A stretch of 64,000 bases of DNA from Paenibacillus bovis (GCF_001421015.2 NZ_CP013023.1:1977501-2041500), one strand, 5' to 3'. Positions 41,690-50,622 are shown, numbered from the stretch's first letter. The notes: a model not told the origin generated them from the letters alone. Translations and numbers: made by a program.

Positions 41690-41992
41690 TTTCCATCAGC
41701 CTCCATCTGTTTTTTCTATTTTAACGATTAAAAGTATTTGGAGTAGAGGAATGAGATCAAAGGAATGTAAATTGACATAAAATAGTTTTACCAATCTACT
41801 ATTTATTTTATGTAAATTATTTTTACATATATTATAATAATGTGTCAGTATAATTCACTTTTACAGAAAAAAATAAAGAGATTACACAATATATCAAAAG
41901 ATTATCGTTTATTTACTAACTTTATATGTAATAAAATATAACGTTAAATAATGTTGAAGGCAGTGGTATCCGATTTTAGTCTATACTATGTA
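41690..41992. other. AT-rich intergenic region, no gene seen
   Basis: 303 bp, about four-fifths A+T, with an imperfect palindrome (ACATAAAATAGT near 41776 and ATTTTATGT near 41810). No RNA gene or open frame with a ribosome site is visible. Confidence 0.5.
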
Positions 41993-42478
41993 TCAATCAT
42001 TCCATGTCTGATCCAGTTGGTCTGCATAAAAGCGAATAGCCTTATCATAACTTTTGATTCCTTGATCTGCTGAAGTATCGGCTAGTTGGACAAGTAGTTG
42101 CCTCATCGCTTCTGCATGTTCACCCAGATTGTAGAGTACCATGGCATAGAAAATTTTCAGTTCCCGATGATCAGGGAATTCACGTATTCCATTTTCGAAG
42201 CATTGTTTGGCTTGCTCGTACTGTCCCAGTGTGCGATAGGTGCTGCCGAGTCCCAATATGGCACCAGCCCGATCTTCACCGGTCAAGCCTGTATTTAGCG
42301 CTCTCTCGTAATAGGGAACTGCTTGTCGTTCCAGGCTCAATGAATCGTGAGACCATGCGAGTTGATACCATACTTGAGCGTTATCCGGCTCCGTTACACT
42401 TATTTCCTGTAAAAGCTGAATAGCTTCCTGTATATTCCCTTTTTGCCGCAAAGAGATAGCCTGATCCAAAGAATTCAT
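41993..42478 (-). CDS. Tetratricopeptide repeat protein
   Basis: A 161-residue soluble protein made of about four TPR units, for example NIQEAIQLLQEISVTEPDNA, QAVPYYERALNTG and QYEQAKQCFENGIREFPDH. TPR arrays bind partner proteins; the partner is unknown. AAGGAG lies about 11 bases before the ATG. A 7-bp tandem repeat abuts its probable -10 (TATAAG on the minus strand, 42523-42528), so expression may vary with repeat number. Confidence 0.85.
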   Translation of the reverse strand: MNSLDQAISLRQKGNIQEAIQLLQEISVTEPDNAQVWYQLAWSHDSLSLERQAVPYYERALNTGLTGEDRAGAILGLGSTYRTLGQYEQAKQCFENGIREFPDHRELKIFYAMVLYNLGEHAEAMRQLLVQLADTSADQGIKSYDKAIRFYADQLDQTWND

Positions 42479-42526
42479 AGCCGATATCGCTCCTTTTTAA
42501 ATTATTTATTTCTTCTATAATCCTTA

Positions 42527-42602
42527 TACAGCATACAGCATACAGCATACAGCATACAGCATACAGCATACAGCATACAGCATACAGCATACAGCATACA
42601 GC
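42527..42602. repeat. Tandem repeat, 7-bp unit TACAGCA, about 10.9 copies
   Basis: 76 bp of perfect TACAGCA units (TGCTGTA on the minus strand). The array begins 49 bp upstream of the TPR gene and its last unit overlaps a possible -10 hexamer for that gene. Perfect identity of all units indicates recent expansion or ongoing slippage. Confidence 0.97.
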
Positions 42603-42665
42603 GGTTAACCAGATTGTATTCTGACGCAATCCAGTATACGATCAATCCTCAATCCAATTTAAGGG

Positions 42666-42694
42666 TTTACAATCACATAAAATAATGATAAACT
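42666..42694 (+). promoter_or_regulatory. Promoter of the second tRNA-Leu
   Basis: TTTACA and TAAACT 17 bp apart, about 30 bp before the tRNA. The flanks differ from those of copy 1. Confidence 0.5.
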
Positions 42695-42725
42695 GATACA
42701 GTTGTTATGATTTCTGCATTATTGT

Positions 42726-42808
42726 GCGGTCGTGGTGGAATGGCAGACACGCTATCTTGAGGGGGTAGTGGGTGTATACCCGTGGAGGTTCGAGTCCTCT
42801 CGACCGCA
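42726..42808 (+). tRNA. tRNA-Leu (GAG), copy 2
   Basis: Identical over 83 nt to the gene at 39671-39753 and likewise without encoded CCA. Flanking sequence differs on both sides, so the identity stops exactly at the gene ends. Confidence 0.95.
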
Positions 42809-42900
42809 TTACGCAAGATATGGATCAGGAAATCTCAACTATTGAACGACAAAGTTAGTATAACTTTACCTCAGTCGTTTATACAGGATACATAAGCATA

Positions 42901-42944
42901 AAAAAGAACGCTGTTGGCTTAAAGCTGACAGCGTTCTTTTTTGT
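42901..42944. terminator. Bidirectional terminator
   Basis: AAAAAGAACGCTGT / ACAGCGTTCTTTTT stem between tRNA-Leu and the converging glutathione peroxidase gene. Confidence 0.9.
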
Positions 42945-43089
42945 TTGGTTTGTTGAGTGTTTGATGTGTTTATTTTGTAGGGTAGGCCTGTATTCTCTAA
43001 TTTAGGTAAAAGTTTCAGCATACCCATTGCAGTGACAATAGTAGCCAAACGAATTTTAATAAATTGTATTTGAATGGATAGTGAAGTTA

Positions 43090-43569
43090 CTATTGAAGCT
43101 GTTTGAGGATATCGGCTTCTATTTTGTCAGGTGTAGTTTTGGGTGCATAGCGTTTGATCGGATGCCCTTCGGCATCAATCAGGAATTTGGTAAAATTCCA
43201 TTTGATCGCTTTGGAGCCGAGTATACCGGGAGCCTGCTCGCTTAAATATTGGAAAAGAGGATGGGCAGATGCGCCGTTAACATCGATTTTCTGGAACATG
43301 GGAAAGCTTACGCCGTAATTGAGCTGGCAAAATTCCGAGATTTCTTCATCACTGCCGGGGTCCTGATTGGCAAATTGATTACTTGGGAAACCAAGAATTT
43401 CAAAATTCTGATCTTTAAATTTATCATAGAGTTCCTGCAGGCCGGTGAATTGTGGGGTAAGTCCGCATTTGCTGGCTGTATTTACGATCAGGAGTGTTTT
43501 GCCTTTGTAGCGTTCCAAAGGAACTTCTTCGCCGCGTATGGAGACAGCATGATATGAATAAATACTCAT
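43090..43569 (-). CDS. Glutathione peroxidase family thiol peroxidase (BsaA-like)
   Basis: A 159-residue protein of the glutathione peroxidase fold. The catalytic Cys35 is in NTASKCGLT, the conserved Gln in GFPSNQF and the Trp in KWNFTKF. A Cys replaces selenocysteine, as in all Bacillota members, which generally use thioredoxin as reductant. AAAGGAG lies eight bases before the ATG at 43569. It diverges from ohr, and a possible OhrR-type site lies between them. Confidence 0.93.
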   Translation of the reverse strand: MSIYSYHAVSIRGEEVPLERYKGKTLLIVNTASKCGLTPQFTGLQELYDKFKDQNFEILGFPSNQFANQDPGSDEEISEFCQLNYGVSFPMFQKIDVNGASAHPLFQYLSEQAPGILGSKAIKWNFTKFLIDAEGHPIKRYAPKTTPDKIEADILKQLQ

Positions 43570-43597
43570 TCGTATAACGCTCCTTTCAAGTTGGAAT

Positions 43598-43612
43598 AAC
43601 AATTTAATTTTA
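43598..43612. promoter_or_regulatory. Possible OhrR-type operator
   Basis: AACAATTTAATTTTA resembles the OhrR site TACAATTNAATTGTA with two mismatches. It lies in the spacer between the peroxidase gene and ohr. The region is very AT-rich, so chance is possible. Confidence 0.35.
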
Positions 43613-43740
43613 AAAAATTAATTGATTATAGTCAATTTTAGCTATAAAAACAATTTTACAAAATGAAGTTTCATTTTTGGGATAGTGCTTTACAAATATA
43701 GTGTTGGTTCAAAACAAACTAGACAAGGAGCTGAATGATA

Positions 43741-44157
43741 ATGGCACTTTATACAGCAACTGCAAAAGTTCATGGTGGACGTCAAGGTAAGGTCGAATCA
43801 AGTACAGGGGCGCTGGATGTAAGTCTGGTAATGCCGAAAGAGCTTGGTGGCGGCGGTGGCAACGGGACGAATCCGGAAGAAATGTTTGCAGCAGGTTATG
43901 GAGCCTGTTACCAGAGCGCCCTTGCCAATGTAGCGCGCAAAGCGAAAGTAAATGTAACCGATACAGTGGTGACCAGTAACGTTATGATTGACAAAGATCC
44001 GTCGGATGATGGATTCAAATTGTCGGTTCGTCTGGATGTGAGCATTCCAGGTCTTTCCAAAGAAGAAGCACTAGATATTGCCAAACAGGCACATGAATTC
44101 TGTCCGTATTCCAAAGCAACACGCGGCAATATTGACGTAGAATTGAATATTGTCTAA
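43741..44157 (+). CDS. ohr: Organic hydroperoxide resistance protein Ohr
   Basis: A 138-residue OsmC/Ohr-family protein that reduces organic hydroperoxides with a lipoyl or thiol reductant. The two redox cysteines are Cys56 (GYGACYQSA) and Cys121 (HEFCPYSKAT). It has the Ohr-type start MALYTATAKVHGGR. The ATG at 43735 also follows AAGGAG, but the chosen ATG gives the usual family N-terminus. It is followed by a terminator at 44291. Confidence 0.95.
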   Translation: MALYTATAKVHGGRQGKVESSTGALDVSLVMPKELGGGGGNGTNPEEMFAAGYGACYQSALANVARKAKVNVTDTVVTSNVMIDKDPSDDGFKLSVRLDVSIPGLSKEEALDIAKQAHEFCPYSKATRGNIDVELNIV

Positions 44158-44290
44158 ATTGTAAAAAATCTTGTACAGGGAACAGGTGTGTTATACTGCA
44201 GGATTATCGGCTTTTGTCCGGATAATCTATTGTAGATGAGGCAATAAATAACCGCCGTACCTATGGAACAAGCATATTATAAGGAATAAC

Positions 44291-44325
44291 AAAAGGCAGA
44301 TCCGTCCTATAGGGTCTGCCTTTTT
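44291..44325. terminator. ohr terminator
   Basis: AAAAGGCAGATCC / GGGTCTGCCTTTT stem ending in T5, about 135 bp after ohr. The rest of the 498-bp gap contains a CAACTCC / GGAGTTG hairpin (44543-44581) and the next promoter. Confidence 0.75.
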
Positions 44326-44578
44326 GCTGCAGACAAAGCATGCCTGTCCAGTTGCTACTAAAAAACAAGAATTGAATAAATAACGATTAAAAATAAAGAA
44401 GAAGGGTAAAATGTACATAAGCAGGCGTTAGAGGCTACTTTCCTACTTTACAGGATAATATGGCAGTATTCCGACATTCTAATACTGCAGACACCTTGAA
44501 ATGACATATTTAGAACCGGATCCTGGCGAAATAAAGGCTGTTCAACTCCTATTTTGACCAACCCGCAGGCGATTGGAG

Positions 44579-44607
44579 TTGACACACACCTCAAAATTCT
44601 TTAAGAT
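44579..44607 (+). promoter_or_regulatory. Promoter of the Cys-rich small gene
   Basis: Consensus TTGACA and TAAGAT, 17 bp apart, about 50 bp upstream of the gene at 44656. Confidence 0.6.
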
Positions 44608-44655
44608 GTCATAGGTGATTTGTAATTCGCTACGAAATTTAAAGGATAACGGGTG

Positions 44656-44940
44656 ATGATAATGGCATATAGACCAACAATTACGACATTGAAAAAAGCC
44701 GGTATTAACGAAAAAGAAGGCTTGTACGAATTCACAGCAACACTGGCCGATGGAACAGAATGTCGTATGTTCTACAATCGTTTTCCAGAGTGGAAAATGA
44801 CCAATATTAACCGCTTGTTAACCAAGCCATGTCCGGTATGCCGTAAAGACTTCATCTGCAACTGCTTTAATGCATTTGCTGGTGAAATTGATCAGCAGAT
44901 CAAAGATCGTCAGCTGATTGACGAAGTTTTGGCCAACTAA
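44656..44940 (+). CDS. Small protein with a C-x2-C-x5-C-x-C cluster, unknown
   Basis: A 94-residue protein, MIMAYRPTITTLKK at the start. A C-terminal cysteine cluster CPVCRKDFICNC (about residues 58-69) probably binds zinc or iron. It is followed by a helical tail ending DEVLAN. AAAGGA lies nine bases before this ATG; a GTG at 44653 or the ATG at 44662 are alternatives. It has its own promoter and terminator. No family was recognised. Confidence 0.7.
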   Translation: MIMAYRPTITTLKKAGINEKEGLYEFTATLADGTECRMFYNRFPEWKMTNINRLLTKPCPVCRKDFICNCFNAFAGEIDQQIKDRQLIDEVLAN

Positions 44941-44966
44941 GAAGACAGTATAATTTTATAATGCAG

Positions 44967-44997
44967 AGCGCGGGAAATAACTTCTCGCGCTTTTTTG
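44967..44997 (+). terminator. Terminator of the Cys-rich small gene
   Basis: AGCGCG / CGCGCT stem with a 13-base loop, then six T. Confidence 0.8.
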
Positions 44998-45072
44998 CTA
45001 TTTTTACGGCAATATGGGGTAAATAAAAGAATACAGACTACTGAACGATCAACGAAAAGGAGAGTGAATAAT

Positions 45073-45552
45073 ATGGTAACCGCACATGCTCCGGTATCCC
45101 GTCCGGGAGAACCGACCGAATTAACCGATGCTCAGATCGAGGAATTATTGCAGGGAGAACATCCAATCGTACTGGTAGATGGAGTCTGCCATTTCTGTCA
45201 GGGCGCTACCAAGTTCATTATCAAGCGTGATCCGAAAGGAATCTTCCACTTTGCTTCTATCCAGTCGGAAGTAGGACAGAAGCTGATGCAAAAAGGCGGA
45301 CTGCGTACAGATACGATGGATACTTTTGTATTAATAGAAAAGGGTCAATTCTATACTCGCTCTACAGCTGCGTTGCGTATTGCTCGTCGCCTGCGTTATG
45401 CGTGGCCGTTACTGTATGCTTTTATCGTAGTACCCAAAGTGCTTCGTAATAGCGTCTATAATCTTATCGCTCGCAATCGGTATCGCTGGTTTGGCAAGTC
45501 CGACCAATGTATGCTGCCGACACCAGAGATTCGGGAACGGTTTATCGAGTGA
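45073..45552 (+). CDS. DCC-family thiol-disulfide oxidoreductase-like protein (YuxK-like)
   Basis: A predicted 159-residue protein with the diagnostic motif LVDGVCHFCQG (Cys39 and Cys42, CxxC). The family's conserved IKRDPKGIFHFASIQSEVG and FGKSDQCMLP segments follow. DCC proteins resemble thioredoxins, but their reductive role is not established. AAAGGAG lies about ten bases before the ATG at 45073; the longer frame from 44995 starts inside the preceding terminator. Confidence 0.88.
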   Translation: MVTAHAPVSRPGEPTELTDAQIEELLQGEHPIVLVDGVCHFCQGATKFIIKRDPKGIFHFASIQSEVGQKLMQKGGLRTDTMDTFVLIEKGQFYTRSTAALRIARRLRYAWPLLYAFIVVPKVLRNSVYNLIARNRYRWFGKSDQCMLPTPEIRERFIE

Positions 45553-45633
45553 TCTGTCTATATTCGAATTCTGTCAGTCTATTGGACCGATAGGAATGAA
45601 TCGATATAGATAAATATATCAATAAAAAATACC

Positions 45634-45679
45634 AAAAACCCTGCAGGATCATCATGATACGATCCTGCAGGGTTTTTAT
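45634..45679. terminator. Bidirectional terminator
   Basis: A perfect 17-bp stem (AAAAACCCTGCAGGATC and complement) with a 10-base loop between two converging genes. Confidence 0.92.
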
Positions 45680-45754
45680 TGCTGTAATAATTCGAATAAC
45701 AAAAATTCAGCTGTACCAGATTCGGATTTTATACACATCCGGGTAAAAGTAATA

Positions 45755-46976
45755 TTATTTCAATGGATATCGAGTCAGCGTATTTTCATTTACCGAATAG
45801 ACGGCATGTGCGTTGTAATCGATCGGTGAACCGAGCTTATTCGTATCAAATACATGTACAACTGCCAGATTGGATGGATAAAGGATATACGTGCGATCAT
45901 CCATATTGACCATCAGATTGCCGTCGCTTGTCCGTTTTACCCAGGTATAATCAGCAGCATCTCCTTCCAGACTGGCAGAAGCTACCGATTTGCTGGAAGA
46001 TACATTGTACAGCTTGAGATTGCCGTTCTCATAGGTGGTGTAACCTGTACCGGTAGACTGGGTAATGGCTCCACCAGGAATTTTGCGACCCCACAGCAGA
46101 TTGCCTTTGGCATCAAAAGCAAACAGTTTGTTGCCTACCTGATCGATATTGGTACGAATCAATACGGTTCCATTTTTCAGTACAAACATGGAGTCACTGC
46201 CATCTCCATATACATTGGCATTCGCCGGGAACTGGTAATGATACAACTTTTTCAGGCTCAGGCCGTATACGTCGATCCGCGGATTCGGTACAGCCTGCCA
46301 GCCGTTTTCGTTTTTGGTGAGTTTGCTGGAGGCTACAATGATCCGGTTGCCTTCGGCATAAAGTACGGAACCCTGAACCTTTTGCTCGTTCAGCAGCTTG
46401 CCGTTGGCATCATACCGGCTAAGTGTCGAACGGATAATACCTTGATTATTGACTGTACCACGCGAAGCTACGAGCAGCGAACCGTCTTTTAGCAACGTGA
46501 TCGCGCTGGCATCCGGAAGAGTCTTGATCCAGTTGGCTTTACCGGAAGAATTCACCGAATGCAGTTTGTGTGTACCGTCGGAATAATCGGCATAGATATA
46601 GACTGTACCGTAATTCGTGTAAGCCATCTGTGTCGTCAGTGTATAAGGGCCATCGGATTCATGCAGCACATAGCTCCATGTGGGCTTGCAGTGTATCCAG
46701 ATACCAGCTGTTCTCGGTCTTGCCCGTAGTGTTGGGGATATCCTGCTGGGTATGTACATAAGCGAGCTTTTTGGCAGGTACTGCATGCACCTCTGTCGCA
46801 CGTACAGCCAGAGCATTCTCCACCTTGTTGGTGAACAGCGAAGGAGAGGTCCATGAGGGATTACTGAGAGGCTGAACTTTATCTGCTGCCGAGACAGGTG
46901 CAGACAAAGACAGACTGACCATTCCTGCCAGCAGGAGTGCAGCCCATTTGTGTTGCGGTTTCCGGTTAGAGTCCAT
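45755..46976 (-). pseudogene. Secreted PQQ/WD-like beta-propeller protein, frameshifted
   Basis: The start MDSNRKPQHKWAALLL, with AAAGGTGG upstream, begins a signal peptide ending SAPVSAA. The first frame runs to ENSWYLDTL and then stops at 46659. Coding sense continues one frame over (TWSYVLHESDGPYTL onward) with beta-propeller repeats such as YDANGKLLNE and FDAKGNLLWGRKI. The shift is near 46682-46690 and looks like one extra base (the CCC run of the coding strand is a candidate). It may be a real null allele or a sequence error. Without it the product would be a secreted propeller of about 406 residues, function unknown. Confidence 0.75.
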
Positions 46977-47162
46977 TACAATTCCACCTTTTCTTTTTAT
47001 AAAGTATACTCCTTGAATCTTTAACCGATTTTGCGCGGTCAGCAACAGATGTGACGCTAATGTAATATATGAACGGATCGTATAAAAGATGATATAGGCT
47101 ATTGGGCGCACAAAAGATAAAGGGTGATTCTTTATACATGGTAAAATTTTATCAAAATAGTA

Positions 47163-47191
47163 TTGCAGACCTATGATATGTATGTTATTCT
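47163..47191 (+). promoter_or_regulatory. Candidate promoter of the Tad pilus operon
   Basis: TTGCAG and TATTCT exactly 17 bp apart, about 105 bp before the first tad gene. A strong terminator hairpin follows 27 bp later. Confidence 0.5.
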
Positions 47192-47217
47192 ATCGTTAAA
47201 TCGAGTTCTTGCAACGG

Positions 47218-47271
47218 AAGCACCGTTTAAGTACCGCACTGATAGTGCGTTATTTAAACGGTGCTTTTTTT
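47218..47271 (+). terminator. Intrinsic terminator in the leader of the Tad operon (possible attenuator)
   Basis: A perfect 13-bp stem AAGCACCGTTTAA / TTAAACGGTGCTT encloses a second hairpin (CGCACT-GAT-AGTGCG) and ends in T7. No plus-strand gene precedes it in this 321-bp gap (the upstream gene is on the other strand). It therefore lies between the apparent promoter and the first pilus gene. Confidence 0.8.
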
Positions 47272-47297
47272 GTTGCCTGGGAAAAGGGGGAAAGACA

Positions 47298-48440
47298 ATG
47301 GCTCCAGTACAGATCGTACTATGCGTGGAGGACAGCCAGTACATTGAGCTGTTGCTAAGGTATGTACGTGAAAGTGAATATGCGGCAAAAGTGCGGATTA
47401 AGGCCTTTTCCGACGCGGATATGTTTATGATTTATATGGATAGCGAAGAACACCGTGGGTTGGTAGCAGCAGAAGAGACTTTTCTAAAAAGATGGCTGCA
47501 TAGTGAAAATATCAAGACTGCACGTTGGGTAAGGCTGAGTGAAGAAGCCGAGTATCATCCCGAAGGCATAACACTTGCCAAGTATCAGCCGCTGCATACC
47601 TTGCTGGAGCAGCTGTGCAGTATGACAGGACGTTCGGCGCCAGGTGTGACGCTAAAGGAAGGGCAGTATACGATGATCACTTCGGTCTACTCGGCAGCGC
47701 CGGGCAGCGGCAAGTCGGTCACTGCCATGAATATGGCCAAACAGCTCGGATTAAAAGGACAATCTGTTTTTTATCTGAACCTGGAAGCAGCCAGCAGTAC
47801 AAGGCTGCTGACTCTGGAGCGTAAGCAGCCGTCAGAAAACGGACTATCCCGTCTGTTGTATGATCTTCAGGCTGCTGCAGAGCAAAAGGAGCAGCCTGTA
47901 CATCCGCCTTCCTATTACGCGGTATATGCGGAAGAGATCAAGTCCGATACATTTGAGCCGCCCGAGAACTTTAACGAGCTGCTGCAAATGACCGAGCAGG
48001 AGACATTGTCCCTGATTGCTTATATTGCAGGCAGCCGGGAGTATGATCATATCATTATTGATGGAGAATCCGGCTGGCAGCAGCGTATAAAGGCTGCGTT
48101 GCAGGTGAGTGACCGCATTGTCTGGCTGCTTACGGATGATCTGCTGTGCATGCATAAAACAGGAATGTGGATGTCCTACTGGCAGTCGCATGATCCGGAT
48201 TGGTATGAGCAGATAGCTTCCAGAATTTCTTTTGTGATGAACCGGTTTGGCGGAAGTGTACTGAATCCACTGCCAATAACAGGCATGGAGCTGGAAGGTA
48301 CGCTTCCCTATGTACCGTCATGGAAGCAGGTAGCCAGCAGTGAGCTGCTATGGTGCTCGCCGATTTTTCAGCGGGACATTTTGAAGTTATGCCGGATGCC
48401 TCATGATCAGGCTTATGCTGCAGGCGGGGTGGGAATGTGA
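47298..48440 (+). CDS. TadZ/CpaE-like pilus assembly ATPase
   Basis: A predicted 380-residue protein. The N-terminal receiver-like part (about 1-115; MAPVQIVLCVEDSQY) lacks an obvious phosphorylation site. A ParA/MinD-type P-loop domain follows, with AAPGSGKS at 133-140 and a later HIIIDGESG segment in the position of the usual acidic motif. TadZ/CpaE proteins place the Tad machine in the cell. AAAGGGGG lies seven bases before the ATG at 47298; the longer frame from 47163 runs through the leader terminator. It overlaps tadA by 4 bp. Confidence 0.85.
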   Translation: MAPVQIVLCVEDSQYIELLLRYVRESEYAAKVRIKAFSDADMFMIYMDSEEHRGLVAAEETFLKRWLHSENIKTARWVRLSEEAEYHPEGITLAKYQPLHTLLEQLCSMTGRSAPGVTLKEGQYTMITSVYSAAPGSGKSVTAMNMAKQLGLKGQSVFYLNLEAASSTRLLTLERKQPSENGLSRLLYDLQAAAEQKEQPVHPPSYYAVYAEEIKSDTFEPPENFNELLQMTEQETLSLIAYIAGSREYDHIIIDGESGWQQRIKAALQVSDRIVWLLTDDLLCMHKTGMWMSYWQSHDPDWYEQIASRISFVMNRFGGSVLNPLPITGMELEGTLPYVPSWKQVASSELLWCSPIFQRDILKLCRMPHDQAYAAGGVGM

Positions 48441-49702
48441 ACGAAGACTTATTTATTAGTTTACGGGATGAAGTGCGCTCTGCTCTGGATGTTACTTTTA
48501 CGGTCGATGACAACGAACTGATGCGCCGAATCGAGCAAAAAGTATTGGATAACAACCGCTATCCAAATCTGACAGCCGGCGAACGTCGCAAGCTGGTTCG
48601 GCAGGTATTTGACTCTTTCCGGGGTTTGGATATTCTGCAGCCACTGGTCGATGACAAAAGCGTCACAGAAATTATGATCAATAGTCACGAGGATATTTTT
48701 ATCGAACGCAATGGACAGGTAATCCAAAGTGAAACGGTATTTGAATCGCGGGAGCGGCTGGAAGATATTATCCAGACTATTGTATCCGGCGTCAATCGGG
48801 TTGTGAATGAATCGTCCCCGATCGTGGATGCCCGGCTCAAAGATGGTTCCCGTGTCAATGTAGTACTGCCACCGGTAGCACTCAAGGGACCGACGATGAC
48901 GATTCGTAAATTTCCCGAGAATCCGATGACGATGGATGATCTGGTGCAGATGGGAGCTCTTGCGCCGGTCGCTTCCCATCTGCTGCAGACACTCGTACGA
49001 AGCAAATTCAATATTTTTATCAGCGGAGGAACGGGTTCCGGTAAAACTACCTTCCTGAATGCGTTATCCCAGTACATACCACCAGAAGAACGTGTGATTA
49101 CGATTGAAGATTCAGCGGAGCTTCAGATCCGTACCGTTCCCAATCTGGTATCGATGGAGACACGGAATGCGAATACCGAAGGCAAAGGGGAAATCAGTAT
49201 CCGCGATCTGATTCGCTCTTCCCTGCGGATGCGGCCCAACCGGGTTATTGTCGGTGAAGTGCGGGGAGCAGAAGCGCTGGATATGCTGCAGGCTATGAAT
49301 ACCGGCCATGATGGATCGCTGTCAACAGGTCACGCAAATAGTGCGCGGGATATGCTGAGCCGTCTGGAAACGATGGTGCTCAGTGGCGCAGAACTGCCGA
49401 TTCAGGTCGTACGCCAGCAGATTAGCTCGGCAATAGACATTTTCGTTCATCTCTCGCGGCTGCGTGATCGCTCGCGCCGGATAACGGAAATCTCCGAAGT
49501 GCACGGCATGATCGACGGCGAAGTAGTGCTTAATCCGCTATTTGTATTTCAAGAGCATGGAGAAAAGGAAGGCAAAATTATAGGCAATCTGGCGCCCACC
49601 GGTAATCTGCTGATACACACGGACAAGCTGCGGGCAGCAGGTATTGAGGAATGGCGCAGATTGGCTGCGATCAGCAATCCAGAGTATAGTGCCAGAGCCT
49701 GA
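48437..49702 (+). CDS. tadA: TadA/CpaF-type pilus motor ATPase
   Basis: A 421-residue type II/IV secretion ATPase of the CpaF group. Walker A is GGTGSGKT (197-204), the Walker B/Asp-box region [15 protein letters not shown] and the His-box [15 protein letters not shown]. It powers assembly of Flp pili at the inner face of the membrane. The start is GTG overlapping the upstream stop (GTGA). Confidence 0.95.
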   Translation: MNEDLFISLRDEVRSALDVTFTVDDNELMRRIEQKVLDNNRYPNLTAGERRKLVRQVFDSFRGLDILQPLVDDKSVTEIMINSHEDIFIERNGQVIQSETVFESRERLEDIIQTIVSGVNRVVNESSPIVDARLKDGSRVNVVLPPVALKGPTMTIRKFPENPMTMDDLVQMGALAPVASHLLQTLVRSKFNIFISGGTGSGKTTFLNALSQYIPPEERVITIEDSAELQIRTVPNLVSMETRNANTEGKGEISIRDLIRSSLRMRPNRVIVGEVRGAEALDMLQAMNTGHDGSLSTGHANSARDMLSRLETMVLSGAELPIQVVRQQISSAIDIFVHLSRLRDRSRRITEISEVHGMIDGEVVLNPLFVFQEHGEKEGKIIGNLAPTGNLLIHTDKLRAAGIEEWRRLAAISNPEYSARA

Positions 49703-49719
49703 CAGGAGTTGAATATAAG

Positions 49720-50586
49720 ATGCTTCATTTCAAAAGTCGATCAGGTGGCAGGCAGAGTGCTTCGGATGCTTTGACTGCCAAATCAGGCTTCGGCAAGCAG
49801 ACACCACTAGCAGGCGTACAGCAGGAGCAGCAGGGCAGCGTGTTGACCGATTACACGATATACGAGCTGACCATGGTGCAGCGGTTTGGCTGTATGCTGG
49901 TGTGCGGAATTATTTTCCTGCTGATCGGATATTTGTTTTATCATAATTGGCTGATCGGATTGGTGCTGGCTGCAGCAGCATGGTTCACACCCAGACTCCT
50001 GCGCAGACATTTGCTGGAAAGGCGACGCAGTGCGCTGAGTTCACATTTCAAGCAGGCGCTGTACTCACTGTCTTCATCACTGGCAGCCGGACGTTCTGTC
50101 GAAAATGGCTTTCGGGAAGCAGCGCAGGATTTGCGTATGTTATATCCGGATGGGGATAACGATATGATTCGTGAACTTCATATTATTACTACTCGTCTGG
50201 ATTACGGTCAGCCGATTGAAGAGGCGCTCCAGGATTTTAGCAATCGTGCAGCCAATGAAGATATTGCCAACTTTGCAGATGTGTTTATTACATGCAAACG
50301 TACAGGCGGCGATCTGGTAGAGGTTGTACGCAAAACATCCTCTGTAATCGGGGAAAAGCTAGATATCCAGCAGGATATTGCAGTAATGATCTCGCAGAAA
50401 AAATTCGAGTCCAATGCGCTCATAGGAACGCCTTTTATTTTTCTGATTTTTCTGAATTTTGCGGCAGGTGATTTTATGAAGCCGATGTACGGCAATCCGC
50501 TAGGCATTATTGTATCGACACTATGTCTGGCTGCGCTGGTTTTTTGCTTTTGGATTATTCGCAAATTTATGAATATCAAGGTATAA
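49720..50586 (+). CDS. tadB: TadB-like inner-membrane pilus protein (T2SSF domain)
   Basis: A 288-residue membrane protein. Two N-terminal helices (about 50-90), a cytoplasmic helical T2SSF domain with the block SSLAAGRSVENGFREAAQDL (about 115-134), and two C-terminal helices. TadB and TadC form the platform on which TadA acts. AGGAG lies about ten bases before the ATG, and the gene follows tadA by 17 bp. Confidence 0.92.
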   Translation: MLHFKSRSGGRQSASDALTAKSGFGKQTPLAGVQQEQQGSVLTDYTIYELTMVQRFGCMLVCGIIFLLIGYLFYHNWLIGLVLAAAAWFTPRLLRRHLLERRRSALSSHFKQALYSLSSSLAAGRSVENGFREAAQDLRMLYPDGDNDMIRELHIITTRLDYGQPIEEALQDFSNRAANEDIANFADVFITCKRTGGDLVEVVRKTSSVIGEKLDIQQDIAVMISQKKFESNALIGTPFIFLIFLNFAAGDFMKPMYGNPLGIIVSTLCLAALVFCFWIIRKFMNIKV

Positions 50587-50622
50587 AGAGCAGCTGGGCA
50601 ATCATAAGCTGAAAGGAGGTGA

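Noticed and set aside
42527..42602. CRISPR-like array
   Set aside because: The repeat unit is 7 bp with no spacers, so it is a simple tandem repeat. The antisense frame it creates (VCCMLYA repeats) is not a credible protein.
39671..42808. Complete integrative element bounded by att sites
   Set aside because: No integrase, relaxase or excisionase of normal length is present, and the duplicated sequence is an entire tRNA rather than a 3' att core. It is kept as a hypothesis only.
46636..46854. Short Cys-rich open frame inside the propeller gene
   Set aside because: It is an out-of-frame reading of the frameshifted beta-propeller gene, with no ribosome site.
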